The position numbers were made by a program, and so were the translations under genes. The notes beneath the pieces were generated by a model, which worked only from the letters and a program-made list of their open reading frames with translations, did no database searches and was not told the DNA's origin. A stretch of DNA of 64,000 nt from Romboutsia weinsteinii (GTDB lineage Bacteria > Bacillota > Clostridia > Peptostreptococcales > Peptostreptococcaceae), in NCBI RefSeq assembly GCF_002250835.2, contig NZ_NOJY02000001.1, forward strand, positions 160,264-224,263, read 5' to 3'. Shown in pieces: positions 62,226 through 64,000 of the stretch (positions are counted from its first letter, which is position 1; each line of letters starts with the position of its first letter).

Positions 62226-62525
62226 ATGTTTTTTATAGATATTAGTATACGCATTGATGTAATTACCTTTAATATATATACAATGATAGATAAGCAAAAG
62301 GAATATTTATTACAAGATAACATTGTAATACCAAAGTCCTTTTCTATGGGGAGAAAGTTAAGTTATATAAGAACTATTATAGATACGTTAATTAATCAAT
62401 ATAACATAGAAAAGGCATATATAGAAACTGAGGATATTGCCGGATCTGAAATTATTGATATTGTAAAAACAGAGGGAGTTATAGAAGAATTATTTTCAAA
62501 TTGTGGGGTAGAAATATGCAAATAA
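62226..62525 (+). CDS. 99-aa protein, possibly RNase H fold
   Basis: 99 aa, ATG after TAGGGGATGATGGT. The sequence FFIDISIRIDVITFNIYTMIDKQ, VIPKSFSMGRKLSYIRTIIDTLINQYNIEKAYIET resembles short RNase H-like (RuvC/DUF3010-type) proteins, but the catalytic Asp arrangement is uncertain. Its last 10 bases overlap the kinase gene, so translation is coupled. Confidence 0.45.
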   Translation: MFFIDISIRIDVITFNIYTMIDKQKEYLLQDNIVIPKSFSMGRKLSYIRTIIDTLINQYNIEKAYIETEDIAGSEIIDIVKTEGVIEELFSNCGVEICK

Positions 62526-63532
62526 GTCCGAAATTTAATCTTAGAATACTAAAAAAAATTAACTCAGAAGGGGTCAACTCGGCTCTATATTTAGCAGAAG
62601 ATGCTCAGTTAGGGTCAAGATTTATACTTAAGCAGATGGATAAAAAAGCATTTAATGATTCAGATAAGTACTTTGAGGAATCGAAAAAAATATATGATGT
62701 AAAGCACCCAAACATTGTACCTATTAACTATGCATCATATGATGATGAGTACATTTACATTACTATGCCTTACTTTGAAAGAGGATCATTATATCATCTA
62801 CTAGAAAATAAAAATCTTACAATAAGGGAAATTATAAGTTACTCTTTAGATTTTTTATCTGCTATTTATTATATTCATAGCAAGGGGATGCTTCATTGTG
62901 ATATAAAACCTAATAACATTCTTATAAGCAAGGAAGGTAAAGGTATATTGGCTGACTTTGGATCTGCTTTATATATGGATGCGTCAGGAAATGCAAAGTT
63001 AAAAAATGTATATTATAAGCATATAGCACCGGAGCAGTGTGTAACATCTAAAATAAATAGAAAAGTTGATATTTATCAAATTGGTACTACTTTATATAGA
63101 ATGTGTAATGGAAATGAAGAGTATAATAAGCAAGTTAAGAGGTACAAAGACTTGAATAGTCTAAAGCTAGCTTGTGCTAAGGGGAAATTTCCTATAAGAA
63201 AAAAATATTTACCTCATATACCGAAGTCTATGATATATGTTATTGAGAAATGTATTAAGGTAAATCCAGAAGAAAGGTATGATGATGTATTAGAAATAAT
63301 AAATGACCTATCGGCTATAAATCAAAACTTAGATTGGGAGTATAAAAAAATTGATAAAGATAATTGTGTATGGAGCTTGAATAGAAACAACGAAAATCTA
63401 GAAGTTGCATTAAGTAAAGAACACAATCTTTGGGATGTAAAGCATAATTATGAGAATATATCAATGTTAGATAGTAAAGCTAAAGCTTATAGATTAGTAA
63501 GAGATATAATAAAAGAATACGAAAAAAAATAG
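62516..63532 (+). CDS. Serine/threonine protein kinase (Hanks type)
   Basis: 338 aa from ATG 62516. ATP-binding Lys in RFILKQMD, catalytic loop HCDIKPNNIL, DFG in ADFGSALY, and APEQCV (APE motif). Thirty helical residues follow the kinase domain. No membrane helix or PASTA repeats, so it is a soluble kinase, unlike PrkC. It overlaps the upstream small gene by 10 bp (GAAATATGCAAATAAG). Confidence 0.88.
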   Translation: MQISPKFNLRILKKINSEGVNSALYLAEDAQLGSRFILKQMDKKAFNDSDKYFEESKKIYDVKHPNIVPINYASYDDEYIYITMPYFERGSLYHLLENKNLTIREIISYSLDFLSAIYYIHSKGMLHCDIKPNNILISKEGKGILADFGSALYMDASGNAKLKNVYYKHIAPEQCVTSKINRKVDIYQIGTTLYRMCNGNEEYNKQVKRYKDLNSLKLACAKGKFPIRKKYLPHIPKSMIYVIEKCIKVNPEERYDDVLEIINDLSAINQNLDWEYKKIDKDNCVWSLNRNNENLEVALSKEHNLWDVKHNYENISMLDSKAKAYRLVRDIIKEYEKK

Positions 63533-63563
63533 CCTTACTTCAATCCGATCAAGTAAGGCTATC
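63532..63563. terminator. Hairpin between the kinase gene and the right end genes
   Basis: AGCCTTACTT pairs with AAGTAAGGCT around CAATCCGATC. On the plus strand no T-run follows, while the minus-strand side reads CTATTTTTTTTC, so it terminates leftward transcripts more readily. Confidence 0.6.
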
Positions 63564-63666
63564 AAGGGGTAAAATATATTATAAAAAGGGGTTTATTAGG
63601 GAATATATTTTATTTGGGGAGTAAATCGGTTATTAGGGGAATAACCTTAAATTAATAATAACAAAA

Positions 63667-63706
63667 TTCGACAAATAATGCAATAGAAAAAATGAAATTT
63701 GTCGAA
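63667..63706. promoter_or_regulatory. Two Spo0A-box-like sites
   Basis: TTCGACA (63667-63673) and TGTCGAA (63700-63706) are two inverted matches to the 0A box (TGTCGAA), 33 bp apart. They lie upstream of the exported-protein gene. The same palindrome with its A/T flanks could instead be a minus-strand terminator. Confidence 0.35.
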
Positions 63707-63777
63707 AAAAAATAAAAAAATACTGAATGGGATTTTTTCCTATGCATAAACTAAGTAAAAATACATAGGAGGAGTTT

Positions 63778-64000
63778 ATGAATAAAAAAATATACATAAG
63801 TATATTTGCATTTTTATTTTTAGTTTGTATGTACACTACATCCACTTGCTTAGAGAAAAATAAAGATCTAAAGAATAATTTAAATTACTGCAAAGATATT
63901 TATGTCAATAATATAAATGATGATGATATAAAGATACAAGTAATAGATATAGATATACGAGATGAAGAAATTGATATTGGAGAAAAATATAATGCATCTG
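63778..64000 (+). CDS. Exported protein, N-terminal part (partial)
   Basis: The frame stays open to the window end (74 codons). MNKKIYISIFAFLFLVCMYTTSTCLEKNKDLK is a signal peptide; the Cys after TTST might make it a lipoprotein but the motif is poor. The rest is acidic (NNINDDDIKIQVIDIDIRDEEID). A very strong TAGGAGGAG lies before the ATG. Confidence 0.6.
   Translation, partial: MNKKIYISIFAFLFLVCMYTTSTCLEKNKDLKNNLNYCKDIYVNNINDDDIKIQVIDIDIRDEEIDIGEKYNAS

Overview
The window reads as the chromosome of an AT-rich, endospore-forming Firmicute. Sporulation gene yqfD, the cotJABC spore-coat operon, the yqfD-phoH-ybeY-dgkA-era-recO-glyQS order, and ppsR next to ppdK together suggest a Peptostreptococcaceae-type Clostridium (Romboutsia / Paeniclostridium / Clostridioides relatives). 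The genus cannot be fixed from the sequence alone.

Left chromosomal part (1-20.6 kb). yqfC (end only), yqfD, phoH, ybeY, a dgkA-PAP2 fusion and era run in one direction, followed by mgtE, yqzL, recO, a UBA/DUF4342 gene and glyQS with its own promoter. Next come a CcpN-like HTH-CBS regulator, ppsR and ppdK (the pyruvate-phosphate dikinase switch), a zinc-ribbon protein, topB and an unknown gene on the minus strand, dut, and two small unknown genes.

Inserted element (20616-53252, about 32.6 kb). A phage/plasmid-like element splits the spore-coat gene cotJC. The C-terminal half of cotJC lies at 20369-20620 and the N-terminal half at 53248-53573, both on the minus strand. A shared 5-bp core (GCATC) lies at both junctions, and excision there would rejoin the gene in frame to 190 codons. 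The two element ends joined (attP) show inverted arms typical of large serine integrase sites, and a 480-aa large serine recombinase ends 71 bp from the right junction. This is the architecture of skin in sigK or SPbeta in spsM, here in cotJC. Order inside the element: a candidate 0.5-kb structured RNA; small regulators and an HsdR_N-like protein; a structured, tRNA-like zone; HNH, terminase, portal, capsid, connectors, tail tube, a frameshifted tail chaperone and a tape measure; a type I toxin-like gene; an origin-like region with DnaA box and repeats; an HTH replication-type protein; ParM-like actin and a ParR-like partner; an orphan adenine methyltransferase; a 1027-aa single-subunit RNA polymerase of the QDE-1/YonO type (DYDGD motif); unknown genes; a small putative directionality factor; and the recombinase. 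Baseplate, fibres, lysis genes, a prohead protease and a CI-type repressor are not seen, so the element looks like a defective prophage with plasmid-style maintenance.

Right chromosomal part (53.2-64 kb). The rest of cotJABC (minus strand) is followed on the plus strand by a TtcA-like PP-loop ATPase, a DEDD exonuclease-like protein, a membrane-anchored MORN-repeat protein, an intracellular subtilisin, ftsE-ftsX with an EnvC/PcsB-like M23 hydrolase, a second DEDDh exonuclease, a small possible RNase H-fold protein coupled to a Ser/Thr kinase, and the start of an exported protein preceded by two Spo0A-box-like sites.

Working model (inference): the element is silent in growth. In the mother cell the recombinase, with a directionality factor (two paralogous 50-55 aa candidates lie just inside the two ends), excises it and restores cotJC. 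The ParM/ParR and origin-like genes could let the excised circle replicate and segregate.
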